DNA of 64,000 bases, taken from NCBI RefSeq assembly GCF_030272615.1, contig NC_081413.1, forward strand, positions 185,516,115 to 185,580,114, written 5' to 3'. Within the stretch, counting starts at the first letter, position 1, and the number at the start of each line of letters is the position of its first letter. The notes beneath the pieces are model-generated. The model was not told the DNA's origin and did no database searches. It saw only the letters and a program-made list of their open reading frames with translations. A program made the position numbers and the translations under genes. The DNA is from Cryptomeria japonica. Taxonomy: Eukaryota; Streptophyta; Pinopsida; Cupressales; Cupressaceae. This document shows, in pieces, positions 22,030-34,039 of this stretch.

Positions 22030-23740
22030 GTGCCCCAATTGTGATGCAGAGTTGACAGTATCCATTGATTACGCGTGAGAACAGACCTGACTGCTTCATG
22101 TTGCGACATAGACTTAGGAGCACAGACAGAGATACATTAGTAGGACTTGGATTATACTATATCACATTCATGCCCGAGATTAGGGCAAACACAAGACTGC
22201 TTACCGCATTGGTAGAGCGATGGCATTTAGAGACTTCCTCTTTCCATTTGGTAACCAAAGAGGCGACTGTGACACTAGAGGACGTGTGGTGTATCCTCCG
22301 CATTCCGATTCATGGGGAGATGATAGAGTATGACCCAGTGACAGGGAGAGATTCTTTGTGTAGATTATTTGAGTGTGATGCAGATGATCTAGATATCGTA
22401 GAGAGGGAGATTGGCTGGGAGACCATGGCAGCAGAGTATGATCAGCGATATGTGGTGATAGTCATGGTTATAGCATGCCTATTAGCAGGGGACAGATGAG
22501 GACATGGATTCCCTATTGGATGGGGAAGAGTGCTAGAGTGGATGGTGATAGAGGGAACTGTATACTCATGGGGACCATGTGTGCTTGCTATGCTATATTT
22601 TCAGTTGCATCAGATAACATATCAGGGGGTTTAGACTTTGAGCTGTGGAGTCACACTATTATAGGTATGGGCATTTGAGCACATAGCCATATGTCGACTG
22701 ATTGCAGAGAGACAGGTAGTACCACACTGACCATATGTGTACTATTATGGGGGTACATTGAGATAGGGTGCTTTCGAATACATACTGTATTGGCGACATC
22801 AGCTAGACAGATTGAGAGAGTTCACATGGAGGCCATATCTTGATTGCCCTGGATGGTCAAATGATAGTGAGGAGCTATCATATTGCAGACAGGAGAGATA
22901 CCTGATTGGGCGACCAGTGAATCACTAGAAAGTGATTGAGATGTACCTACCAGAGAGAGTCAGATGATAGTTTGGAGAGAGACAGGATGTACCTAGAGGG
23001 ACTACACACTTTGCTCGATCTCACAGAGAGACGAGTCAGTGGGGGAGGATGATTCAGCCACATATAGCATATGCTAACTTCACATAGCTACAACAGAGAT
23101 AGTGGGATTAGAGATCAGATGTGGTGGATGTCAAGACAACAGAGGAGTATGAGCGATGGTTTACACGATGATGGCTAGTGCCATTGACAGATCCTGATAT
23201 TTCGGTACCTAGGAGACAGGAGGACTTCTCACTCATTGGAGAGAAGGAGGGAGATGATGAGGATGAGGAGGATGGAGGGGATGATGAGGAGGATGATGAG
23301 GATGGAGGGGATGATGAGGATAGAGATGAGGATGAGGAGGATGAGCCAGATCTAGCCGAGCAAGAGTCATTACAGGATATACCCATAGAGCCGAAGATAG
23401 CTAGCATAGAGGATATGGAGATATGCAGGGCTACCATAGCGAGGTATCATGATCACATTGCCACATTAGAGAGATAGAATTCTACCTTGAGGATAGAGAA
23501 GGATCAGTTCAGAGCAGAGATAGCCAGACTAACAGTGGCTCGAGATATAGCAGTAGCCCAGGCACAACAAGCAGAGCAGAGAGTGACCAATTATATTGGG
23601 TTGATTAGGGATGCCAGTGCACATGAGATGGCACAGATGTTGGTAGAGACTGAAGAGGAGATACGCCATTGGAGGAAACTATATGAGAGTGTAGTTCCAC
23701 TAGAGCAGAGAGTAGCATCATATCGGGCATGATCAAGGAC
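22030..23740 (+). pseudogene. Plant mobile domain (PMD, MAIN-like) gene, antisense inside the Gypsy element
   Basis: Opposite in strand to gag-pol. The first open part (22065-22499) reads LVGLGLYYITFMPEI, LLTALVERWHLETSSFHLV and TVTLEDVWCILRIPIHGE, the characteristic N-terminal half of the aminotransferase-like plant mobile domain. After a frame change near 22500 come YSWGPCVLAMLYFQL, FEHIAICRLI and LREFTWRPY (22565-22840), which are later PMD landmarks, then MYLPERVR and FGERQDVP (22940-22995). The C-terminal part (23178-23735) has an acidic stretch of about 35 Asp/Glu/Gly residues and a predicted coiled coil of about 110 residues. Stops and frame changes make it a pseudogene. No ATG is clear; upstream in-frame sequence may contain it. 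PMD proteins in plants act in silencing and genome stability, and PMDs are known to be captured by transposons. What this copy did is unknown. Confidence 0.85.
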
Positions 23741-25700
23741 AGAGAGTAGGCCACGTTCTCGGAGGTCAGTGAGCAGCATGGGGGTGAGTGGACCTATGAG
23801 ACCACCATAGCCAGGACCATGGACAAGAGGGACATCATCCTTGAGACACGGCAAGGATGAGGAGGACAGAGGGAGCACCTAGTGATAGAGGCATGTGCCC
23901 CTTATGACAGAGACATATGTAGTTGGACATTATGTATGCAGCCTGCGGGCCTTACTTAGGACAGACAGTCCAATTTTGTACTTCGATACTTTTTTGATAT
24001 ATGATATGATATGCAGCTATATGATGGGAAGCAATGCATTATGGCTTATGGTTATTTTCCATGTATGGATGGCTTATGCACTATTTATGTACCATTGTGG
24101 AACATGTATGAATATATTTTTATGTGTTTTTGATGTATTTATGAAATGGATAAAATGCTTGATATGAGCTTGATATAATGCAAAATGGATTAATCAATGA
24201 ATGCAGGATGTAGCTTATGTTTTTTTTTGGAGATCGGAGCACTAGACTAAACAGACTGCCCAAACTGACGAAAGAAATGTTAGTAAGAAGAAATTAGATA
24301 GAGGATAGTTAGAGACGAAAAAAAACTTGCTTTCACCGATGTACTTTGTAGGTGAGAACCTTTATTTAATGTAGCAAAACAGATGCAGAGCATCATGGCA
24401 TTGAAGGCCAGAGCTGAAACACAACCCCTTTTGTAAAATATAGACACATCACACACAAGGAATGAGTGAAGTATCCTAGGGTGCATACATCAAGGGTTGA
24501 GGTATGTGCGGCATTCACAAAGCGAACGTACTTATCACAGACACCCAATGATATAGTTGCCCCAGTTTGTGACAAACATTCCACAAATAGCAAACACGAC
24601 AAAAAAACAAAAGGGACCATGAACCATCCCAGTCACTCTAAATCACTCAGTGACATCATCGAGCAACATAGGAACATGATCGAAGATAAATCAATAAATG
24701 ATAAGACTCGCTAATTCCAACAAGTCAAACAAACATCTTGATCTTCATTGTCAAAAGTTGAAAGTGTTGATAGGATGATCATGCTGTCTGGTTTCAGGAC
24801 ATGCGGTACCCCGTCTAAGACAAGACACAGTCTGGTTTCAAGTATACCACACCTTGTATAAGACCCATGAGAGTAGTGACAAGGACAAATGATATTGATG
24901 TTGATTGATTGATATGACAATTTTAAACAGTTTGAATGTCTGGTTTGATTGAAAAAGTTCATCTATGAATGCATTATTTTAGTAAAGCGTAGTGTGTGAT
25001 TGCATGTCGTTGGAGGTATGCTCAGCGATCTGTCTATACACAAAGGGGATATTTTTGTTTTGTTTTTTGAGTTTTTACAATTTTTTTGTTCATTTTTTCA
25101 GGACTTATTTGACTTTTTAGGGATTTTTTTCAGGACTTTATTTGATTTTTAGGGATTATTTCAAGACATATTTAAATTTTTATTATTTTTTTCAGGACAT
25201 TTTTCAATTTTTATGATTTTTTCAAGACATTTTTCAATTTTTATGATTTTTTTCAGGACATTTTTCAATTTTGAAAGCTCTAGTAATTGATCATGACAAG
25301 GGGGGATGCACCCAATGAAATTTTGAAAGACATATACAGCGACCAGGACCGAAGCATATGCACAAGGACTAGAAATCTAAGTATGCAAGACAATGATGTT
25401 GACCAATCACAGGCCTGGAACAAAACATTGGATCAAGACAAGGATAAGCGTGATAAACCTACGGAGAGAAAGTATAGTGAAGGGTCATGATAGATGACAG
25501 AGCAATAATCTTTTACACATGGCGCCTATTGCCAAGTTTTCACCATGGTACTTTCCCAAAGCGCCTGTTTGCCAGGTTTTCACTAGAGGGTGAATTTTTC
25601 TTTACTTTTGTTTGTCTTTTCAATTTTATTCACTTTTTATTTGATTTTTTCTTTCACTTTTTGACTTTTTGACTTTTTTTTTTGTATTTATTTTTTTTGC
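23741..25700 (-). other. Gypsy 3' region between integrase and the PMD gene
   Basis: Mostly without recognisable coding sequence. It holds the CTGAAACCAGAC and GTCTTATAC motifs (24785-24870), a tandem array at 25080-25275 (unit about 30 bases, TTCAGGACATTTTTCAATTT on +) and T-rich tracts at 25590-25760. Small ORFs (23895-24167 on +, 24280-24620 on -) persist in both arms but only because the arms are near-identical. Two copies of a CACCATGG-type block (about 25520-25600) correspond to GTGAAAACCTGGCAAACAGG at 62175-62235. Confidence 0.65.
25080..25275. repeat. AT-rich tandem repeat, about 30-base unit
   Basis: Five or more imperfect units of TTCAGGACATTTTTCAATTT followed by TTATGATTT on +. 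The inverted copy is at 62480-62680. Confidence 0.8.
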
Positions 25701-25705
25701 TTTTT

Positions 25706-26950
25706 TTATTTTTTTGTATTTTTTTTTTTTGAGCTTTTTTGATTTTTTTGTATTTTTTTCAGGATCATATTTGAAGAACTGCTGAGAGAAAAATATGCCC
25801 AGTACTTGCGAAGGTGCATTCTATTGACTGGATTTGACAAAGGTTCACCTTCTGGGGTGGCAAGCTGATATGCCCCCGAGCCATAGGTTGCAGTAACTAT
25901 GAAAGGCCCAACCCAATTAGGTTCAAACTTGCCTTTGATGATGTCAGTAGATTGTACATTCTTGGGGTTTGCCTTTAAAACCAGATCTCCCACTTCGAAG
26001 TGTTTCCCTTTGACCTTCTTATTATAGGAGCGACGGAGACGGTTTTGATATGCTTGCAAATATGTCAGGGCTATCTGACGTTTCTCATCTAACATCTCAA
26101 GCTGATGTAACCGAGAGACTCTATGTGTCTCATCATCAATCAGATGTTGCAAGGAAACATGCAAAGAAGGAATCTCCACTTCCAAGGGTAAAATGGCATC
26201 TGCACCATACACCAAGGAATAAGGTGTTGCGCCAGTAGGTGTGCGGATAGAAGTGCGATAAGCCCATAGTGTTGGATTCAACTGTACATGCCAATCTCAA
26301 CCAACATCATTGACAACCTTTTTCAGGATCTTGATAATGGTTTTATTTGATGCTTCGGCTTGACCATTACCCTATGGATAGTATGGACTAGAGAAATGGT
26401 GTTGGATGTGAAACTTTTTACAGAGTTCCTTGACATCTTTGTTCTTGAATGGACAACCATTATCTGTGACTATGGCAAGGGGAGCCCCATATCTGCATAT
26501 GATATAATTCAGTAGGAATTTTGAAATTTGCACACCAGTGATATAGGTCATAGGAATAGCCTCGATCCATTTTGTAAAGTGCTCAGTGGCTGTAATGATA
26601 AACTTGTGTCCATTTGCAGATGTCGAGTGAATTTTACCAATAAGATCCAATCCCCATTGAGAAAAGGGCCACAGAGAGATGATAGAATGAAGCTCTTGGG
26701 CTGGCGCATGAATGTAATTTCCATAGTTTTGGCATTTGTAGCACTTCTTAACAAAATCATGAACATCCTTTTCTAGAGTGGGCCAATAATACCCATCACG
26801 AACCAACTTTTTGGCTAAGCTTAGACCATTGAAATGGCCCCCACATATACCATCGTGAACCTCACATAAAGTCATTTGTGCTTCGTCAGAATCCAAACAC
26901 CTGAGGAGGGTATGGTCAAAGGAATGATGGTAAAGAGTGTCGACAATGAT
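25706..26950 (-). pseudogene. Gypsy integrase domain
   Basis: Starts near 26950 with an H2C2 zinc finger (YHHSFDH, then CYKCQNYGN), followed by the catalytic core: WGLDLIGKI (first Asp), IVTDNGCPFKNKD (second Asp) and GNGQAEASN (Glu), all three retained. The C-terminal part has KGKFEPNWVGPFIV and RMHLRKYWAYF and a basic tail. Stops interrupt it near 26370 (CAA to TAG-type change before GNGQAE) and 26282. The role was insertion of element cDNA. Confidence 0.93.
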
Positions 26951-27189
26951 GACATATTTGGCTATCTATCTGATGAAGGCTCGGCATTTGTTAGAGGAAA
27001 GGTTAGGTGGTAAGGTTTGGGATTTCAAATATTGATAGACGTCATTGTACCACGGGGAATTAGGACCAACAAGAACACACATCACATCTGCTATTGGAAT
27101 TTCAAAAGAAGGGACAAGCAACTATTCAACCAAAAATTCACATTTGTCCATATTGTGGGGCATATTTAACATGGAAGAAATCATTGCCA

Positions 27190-27600
27190 TAGCATCTGCT
27201 GATTTGTTTTGAATTCTTGGAACTTGACTGAAATGGATAGCCGTAAATTTGTCTTGAAGAAATCTACCATATGCTTGTAGGGAATAAGCTTTTCATCTTT
27301 TGTGTCGTAGTCATCATTCACTTGATGGATGACTAACTGAGAATCTCCATAGACTTGTAAATGTGTGATGTTCTAGGGAATCACTACTTGGAGTCCTGTG
27401 ACCAAGGCTTCATATTTGGCAATGTTATTGGTACAATGGAAAGTTAATCTGTAGGATTTGGGAATAGCATCACCTTGAGGGGTTATAAATAATATACCTA
27501 CTCCAGACCTAAATTTGGTATGGGATCCATCAAAATATAATTTCCATTCATTAGAAGATGTGAGAGCAAAGACTGATTCATCTAGAAAATTAGTCAACAT
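27190..27600 (-). pseudogene. Archaeal-type RNase H domain (second RNase H)
   Basis: WKLYFDGSHTKFRSGVGILF, then NIAKYEALVTGLQ and VYGDSQLVIHQVN. This extra RNase H after the normal one is a hallmark of the Tat group. Right-arm copy reads NIAEYEALVTG; Lys in the left arm replaces the catalytic Glu. A frameshift near 27250 separates it from the following linker. Confidence 0.88.
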
Positions 27601-27639
27601 GGGATGATCATCATAAATAGGAGCCTCAGTAAGTTGATC

Positions 27640-28134
27640 CCCTATGATTTGTCCTTTTATTGCCTTTCACTCCATGTACTCAATATCAAACTCACTAAGG
27701 ATCATAACCCACTTTGCTAGGCAACCTATCAAAGCTGCCCTACTAAGCAAGTATTTCAAGGGATCAATTTTTGCAACTAACAATGTCTGATGATTTAACA
27801 TATAGTGTCGAAGCTTCTATGTTGCAAAGACCACTGCTAAACATTCCTGTTCAATAGTTGAATAATTTATCTCATAGCCCACTAGTGTCTGGCTGATATA
27901 ATAAATAGCCCGCTCTTTGCCTTTCTCATCCTATTGGGCCAAGAGATCTCCTAGTGCCATTTCAGTTGCAGAAATATACAATATGAATGGCTTCCCTTCT
28001 ATAGGAGGCATTAGAATAGGTGGTGACAGCAAATAATCCTTAAGAGTTTGAAATGCTGATTGACATTGTTCAGTCCATTTAAAAGCAACTCCTTTATGTA
28101 ATAAATGCTGGAAGGCATGACATTTGTCTGCCAA
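27640..28134 (-). pseudogene. Ty3-type RNase H domain
   Basis: KGKPFILYISATEMALGDLLA style start (IEGKPFILYISATEMAL), then RAIYYISQTLVGYEINYS, EQECLAVVFA, KLRHYMLNHQTLLV and LAKWVMILSEFDIEY. Stops are present near 27930, 27825 and 27668. It normally degrades the RNA strand during reverse transcription. Confidence 0.88.
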
Positions 28135-29086
28135 TTGAGCTATAAACTGGTAGATTGACTATAGCTTTCCTTGCAGACTTCTTAGTTGACGGAGATTGGA
28201 AGGAGGAGGCATATCCATTATTGCTTTAACCTTGGCAGGGTCAACTTTGATGCCTCTGTAAGAAACAATGTACCCTAATAATTTGCTGGCTGTGACACCA
28301 AAGACACACTTCTTTGGGTTGAGTCTGAGCTTATAGGTCTCCATTCGGTCAAAGATTGGGCCCAAGATGGCTAGATGACTATCTCTTGTGACAGATTTGC
28401 ATAATAAGTCATCAACATAGTCCTCTATCAAAGTATGCATGAAATCATGGAAAATTGTCATCATAGCTCTTTGATATGTTGCTCCAGCATTTTTAAGACC
28501 AAAAGGGCATCACATTTCAGTAGTAAGTACCCCAAGCACATGTGAATGCAGTCTTATGTTGATCTTTAGGAGCAATGCGAATTTGATTATATCCAGAAAA
28601 ACCATCCATCAATGATAGCATCTCATATCCGGCAGTCATGTCAACTATGATGGCGATATTCTGTAGGGAAAAATCATCTTTAGGGCATGCTTTATTGAGA
28701 TCCCTAAAATCCATATAGATTCTGATGCCCCTAGTTACTTTGCTAACTGGTACGAAATTTGAAATCTAGTTTGCATAATCAATGGGTCTGATAAAGCCCA
28801 CGTCTAGTAATTTTTTTAGTTCCACCTTGACCAAGAGAGCCACCTAGGGATGCATCTTTCTGAGTTTCTATTTGATAGGCTTGGCATCTGATTTCAATGG
28901 TAAGTGATGAAGGACTAGTTCTGGATCAAGGTCGAGCATATTTGCATAGGACCATGTAAAACTGATCTTCTTCTCAAGAAAGAAATTTACAAAATCTATC
29001 TTTTCCTATTTTGATAGAGAAGCAACAAAATGAATGACCTTAGGGTTGTCAGGTGTACCCAAATTTATCTCTTCAGTCATTTCCAC
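28135..29086 (-). pseudogene. Gypsy reverse transcriptase domain
   Basis: MDFRDLNKACPKDDFSL, LMDGFSGYNQI, then YVDDLLCKS with intact catalytic Asp pair, and LRLNPKKCVFGV. A one-base insertion (an extra T in CCCTTTTGG near 28505) and a TGA a few codons before it break the frame ahead of KNAGATYQRAM; both defects are also in the right arm (59250-59270). Earlier stops occur near 28975, 28880 and 28770. Confidence 0.93.
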
Positions 29087-30241
29087 AAGAAATGTTTATT
29101 TATCCTGACTTGACGAGGGTACGTCCAATCTTCCACCTTTGGGTGCCTCAGAGAGGATTTCACCCACAGGTACGTCTTTTATTTTTACTTTTTCATGGTC
29201 AGAGAGTGCCTTACGGTTTTCACTCAAAGACTCATTCTTTTGATTTTTTACTTTTTCTTTTCTTTTTTCATTTTTATGACTGGAAGATGGAGTTGAGTCC
29301 CCAAAATATGTTGTGGAATCCAGATCAATAGCAAATCCTGCCTTATGATCACCTTGTGGTATGCCTTCCCGTAGTCCAAGAAATTCTACAATTGCTTCGT
29401 CATTTTGAAAACAATCCAATGTGAGTGGTTCTTGTTGGTCATGTTGGATAAGCTAGGGATAGACAAGGGGCATTTCATCATCAATTTTAAGGAGAGAGAG
29501 GGATGAGATGGTAAAGATGTAAACGTCCATGGTATCACTGTCTGAACTGCTCGTATCTGATTCAGAGCTTGGGTCCCAGAATGACTCTATCCAAGCATTA
29601 GGACATGTTTTAGGAGGGGGAGTTATTTCATGTTTGTCTTCCATGGGCAAATCATCAGGGTCAAGGAAAACATTGTCAAGGGCATAGGAGCTAGAAGAAA
29701 AGGAACTCCACTCCCATTCATTGGTATCAATTTCAGGTTGGGTATCCTCAAGTGTTGTTTCATCATCAGAGTCATGCCCCTTTCTACACGCAGTCAGTTT
29801 GGTAGACGAGGGTCCAATTCACAATGGTACAAAACCTAACCCTAAAGTTGGAGGTCGCATCTTGGGTATAATAGGTTCTAGTCTTCCTTTCTTGTCAGGG
29901 CCCAAGCCACTGCAACCATCATATCACTTTTTTTGTAGCATAGTAAATCCTTTGCTGTATAGCTCCATCGACAACCTGACAGGTGGTGTCTTAGTTGGAT
30001 CCTTATAAAGCCAATCTATTACATCATCATCCAAAGTTTCTTTGTCTAGTTCACCCCATCTGGTAAATGTAGTGGGGGGTTGATATTGAATGACTATCTT
30101 AGGTTCCTTTTGCAACAAATGTGGTTTGCCATGTGATTTTGGAGATATTGGTAAATTTCCAATGAGGAATGTTTGAGCCATTGAATAGTCTCTGCATCCT
30201 TGGTCCTGTATCTTCAATTTTCCTTTGACAGCATCTAACAA
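29087..30241 (-). pseudogene. Linker between protease and reverse transcriptase
   Basis: In frame with gag-pol but without a domain I recognise. Includes an acidic/Ser region (SFWDPSSESDTSSSDSD) and a Lys-rich region (HKNEKRKEKVKNQKNES). Long non-conserved linkers at this place are usual in Tat polyproteins. Confidence 0.75.
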
Positions 30242-30780
30242 TTCATTAGGATCTACATAATTATGTGAATGGGCCTCTCTATTGACTGGGACTTGCTGCT
30301 ACGGGGAATCCTTTAGATTAGCACAAAATTGAAATGGATTAGGATCTCCTAGAATTGTTATCTCAGTCCCATTGTAAGGATATTTTAAACATTGATGATA
30401 AGTGGATAGAACTGCTTTCATTGCGTGGATCCATGGATGGCCAAGAATCATATTGTAAGGGAGATCAAGGTCTAGGACTTGCAGGAAAGTGTTTTCTGTC
30501 ACTGGACCGACTCTGATAGGCAATGTAATTATCCCTTTAGATGGGCGCTCAACATCATCATATGCTTTGATTGTTATTCTTCTAGAAGAATCAATGTCAT
30601 TTTCTGTATAACCGAGACCAATGACCACTCTCAGGGTACAAATGTTAAGACCTGCTCTGCCATCTATCAAGACTCATTGGATTTTGCAATTATGGACAAA
30701 GACTTCAAGATGTAATGGATCATTATGAGGGAGCTTATCAGGAGAAATATCATTATCAGAAAAGGCAACATGTTGGGAAA
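30242..30780 (-). pseudogene. Gypsy aspartic protease domain
   Basis: VLIDGRAGLNICTLRVVIGLG carries the active site as DGRAG, a variant of the D(S/G)GA type; then LPYNMILGHPWIHAMKAVLS with the conserved ILG(H/R)PW(I/L). One stop (near 30672) lies just before VLIDG. It would release gag and pol products from the polyprotein. Confidence 0.85.
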
Positions 30781-33700
30781 TAGCTAGATGTCCAATTCAG
30801 GCTTGAAACTAGTCAACATCAATGTCTGTCGGGATAGTGGACTCAATTAAAGCTTTATCTAGGACTACGCGATGCATAGGAGACATTTTCAACAATTCAA
30901 GGATTGATATTTGTGTAGGTGTCTTTCCCAGATGATCTAGGAGATTATACTGACTCGCAAGAGTTGATTTGGGAGCAGTTGTAGGAGCTCCTTTCAGGAC
31001 TATTTTAGATCGATGAGTGGTGACTGTGCAAGTAGGATCTTGTCCCTTTATTCTTATGGTGGAAACATACTCATTTGAAGCTCGAAAATAATTGATGACA
31101 TTGTTATAACTAGTATTTGCATAATTTGTTATTTGGGTAGAGTTCGAAGAAGATGTTTTACCCTTGTCATGATCAAGCAAAGGAGTTTTGAAAATTGTAT
31201 GATCAGTGTTAGAGGTTGTGTTGGGCGGGTCTACCTCAATTACTCCTTGATCTAACAAATCTTGAATCATATGTTTCAATTGAAAACATGATGCGGTTTT
31301 ATGTCCTTTTGACTGATGGTACTCACAATATGCATTATTATTCCACCAATGCGGCTTTACCAATGGTTCTGCCTTGATATCTGGTAACTTGATAAATTTT
31401 GCTTGTATTAATTGTTTCATTACCGACTCAATAGGCTCTCCCAATGGTGTAAACTGTCAAGGAGGCCCATCCCATGATTGGAAAGGTTTGCATTGTTGGT
31501 TTTGTTGTTGACCTTGTTGTTGATTATATTGTTGAGTGTATTGTTGAAATGGTGGCTATTGAGTAACATTGCTTGCTGGTGTTCAATTTTGTTCCATAGT
31601 TGAAATATTAGGAGCACTCAATTTCTTTATTGTGAACTGGGGTTGATTTGCATTCACCACTCTTGTGTCAACAACTCCATCATTAGTGACATTCTTGTTT
31701 TTGTACCAAAATCTACTTCTATCCCCGGAATTGTTTGTGTTGTCACTGTCTTTGTTGAGCTTAATGATTCCCTTAGCTACAAGAGCAGTTTCAATGTTCA
31801 TCCCTTTCTTAATGAGTTTCTCAATGGTACTGGGACTTTTCAATTTGAGTTCATACATCATTTCTGGGACCAAATTTTGAATAAATAAGTTCACTTGTTG
31901 TTCTTCAGGTATATCTAGGGAAGAACGACTATACAAGCTTCGCCATTGTTGCAAGAAAGTCACTAATGGTTCACCTTGCTTTTGCTTGGTGTTGCATAAA
32001 TCTGACATGGTCACGTCACTGTCAATGTTGAATGCAAAGTGAGATATAAACTTTTGAGCCAATTCCGACCAAGTCTTTATATTCCCTAGCAAATGCGAAT
32101 ACCAATCCATGGCTTATCCTGTGAGACTTCATGCAAATAAGTGCATTAAATATGTTTCCTCATAACTCACTTCAGTACATGCCGTGAAAAATGCTCGAAT
32201 GTGGTCTTTTGGATTGCCATTCCCTTTATATTTCTCAAAATTAGGTGCCTCAAAATGCTTAGGGAAGGGAGGCATGTACAAGCTCTTGTCAAATGGATTA
32301 GGACATAAATCTTGATCTGTGTACAACTTCTTTGTCCCTTTGGTTTCCAATGCGTCGACTTGTCGTTGCAACTTCTCAAGCTGTTGTGCAAATGCGTTAG
32401 GTAGTGAAGATTTTGGCAATTCATCATTTACTCTTGGGTGTATGCTTTGTCGATACATCTTGTTCTCCATTGGCTGTTGATGCTCAGAAATTGCTGCCTT
32501 TAGTGTCTCTGGCATATAATGTTCTCGGTACAGCTCTTATTGTGGTGGTTGTGCCATGCCTTGATATTGACCTTGTTGTTGTGCTTCTTGTGGTGGAATC
32601 ATCATTTGTAGCCTAGGTTGATATTGCAATTGAGGGTGTTGTTGATATTGCACAGACATCAGTTGTGGTTGTGAAGTATGATAATTTTTTTGTCTTGGCA
32701 CATATTGAGGCACATGTTGTTGTTGATGCTGATGAATCAGAATTTGTTGACTTTGTGCCAATTGTTTTTGCTTTGGTGTAAATCCCATCATTTGCAAAAA
32801 ACTTTGTTTGGGAGGTTTTTGTTGTTTCTCCTTAAGATGGGGTATGGCACTTTCATTGACTTGCTGTGTTGTTTGTCCAATCCATTGTGGTGGTTGCAAG
32901 TTTGCATTAACTTGTAATGGTGTAGAAGACGCTGCAACTTGTTGTCGAATGTGATATTGTTCTTGTTGTGCATTGTTTGTTTGCACATTCGATTGTGCCT
33001 TTTGTGTATTACTCAATTGTTGTAACATTTGCTATTGGTGCAAACCACTATCTGTAGCTCTTTGTGTTGCCATTATTGAAGGATCTGTCACAATAGTTTG
33101 CATAACAGGTACTTGAGTATTTAGCAAATATATTGAACTTAATGGGACATAGGAACTTTGTTGCATTGTGGAATTGTTTTGGACATTGGTGAGATCAGGC
33201 ATTACAGTCGTAAAGCTTTCTTGCATCTTAGATTTTAATCCAATTTTATGCATGCGAGGAACCACTTCTTGTTGAGGGACAACTGTCAATATTTGTGTGG
33301 CCCTCATTTGATCTTGTGTTACAGGTGTTGTATTAAATAACAGATTATTTATTGTTTCAAATGGTGACTTTTGAGGAATAGTCACTGTCAACGCTTTTGA
33401 AGCACGTTTACTCATCAAGGTATGTTGAGTTTCTTGTTGCACATTTTCTTCGTTTGGATGTGGAGAGAAACTTAACAGCTCACCACCTTGTTGTTTTTGC
33501 ACATTGATTTGCTCACTTGAGGAGGTCACATTAATCATCATGTCAAGATATTTTTGTGGGAACATCTTAAAGACCTTGTTCAAGAATTTATCCATCTTTT
33601 TTGTCAACTTCGGATCTTTAAGGAACATATCAACATCATCAGAAGCATCGGAATCTGATGAAGAATCTGGTAAAATACTTGGATTTGTTTCTTGTTGAAT

Positions 33701-34039
33701 GCCTTGATCTGAACCAAATCCTTGTGAAAGAGTTTGTTCCTCATATAATGTTTGAGTTTGAATGTCATGTTGCAGGTTCGGTTGATTCCAATCAAAAGGT
33801 GCATTTCCTCTTGGTGTTGGTGGAACACTCCCATGTCCTAGTTTCATGGGTACAAACACTGGTTCATATAATGGAGGTGGTCCAAGTTGAACCATTCCAT
33901 ATGGTGGTAATGATGTGCTTGACGAACCTTCAATTTGTACTGTTTGACTAGTTTGAAACTATGAGTTTGATATGTTGTCAATGGGTTGATATGTTGGTTC
34001 ACCCATCTTCTTAGATTTTGACCTTGTTTCAATAGACAT
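30781..34039 (-). pseudogene. Gypsy gag region
   Basis: ATG at 34039, in frame with all downstream domains as far as RT. The N-terminal third is rich in Gln, Asn and Pro, for example LQQLSNTQKAQSNVQTNN. The retrotransposon gag core (32515-31583) has PPFPKHFEAPNFEKYKGNG, HIRAFFTACTEVSYEE, MDWYSHLLGNIKTWSEL and LVTFLQQWRSLY. A zinc-like motif YCEYHQSKGHKTASCFQLK (31325-31265) is typical of Tat elements. Stops near 33961, 33030, 32534, 32127 and 31580. Antisense ORFs in this stretch mirror the repetitive gag sequence and are not genes. Confidence 0.92.

Noticed and set aside
23108-23437. Serine-rich ORF on -
   Set aside because: Complement of the acidic GATGAGGA tract of the PMD pseudogene.
32404-33951. 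Several antisense ORFs over the gag region
   Set aside because: They mirror the Gln/Asn-rich gag; gag domains are on the other strand and stay in frame with pol.
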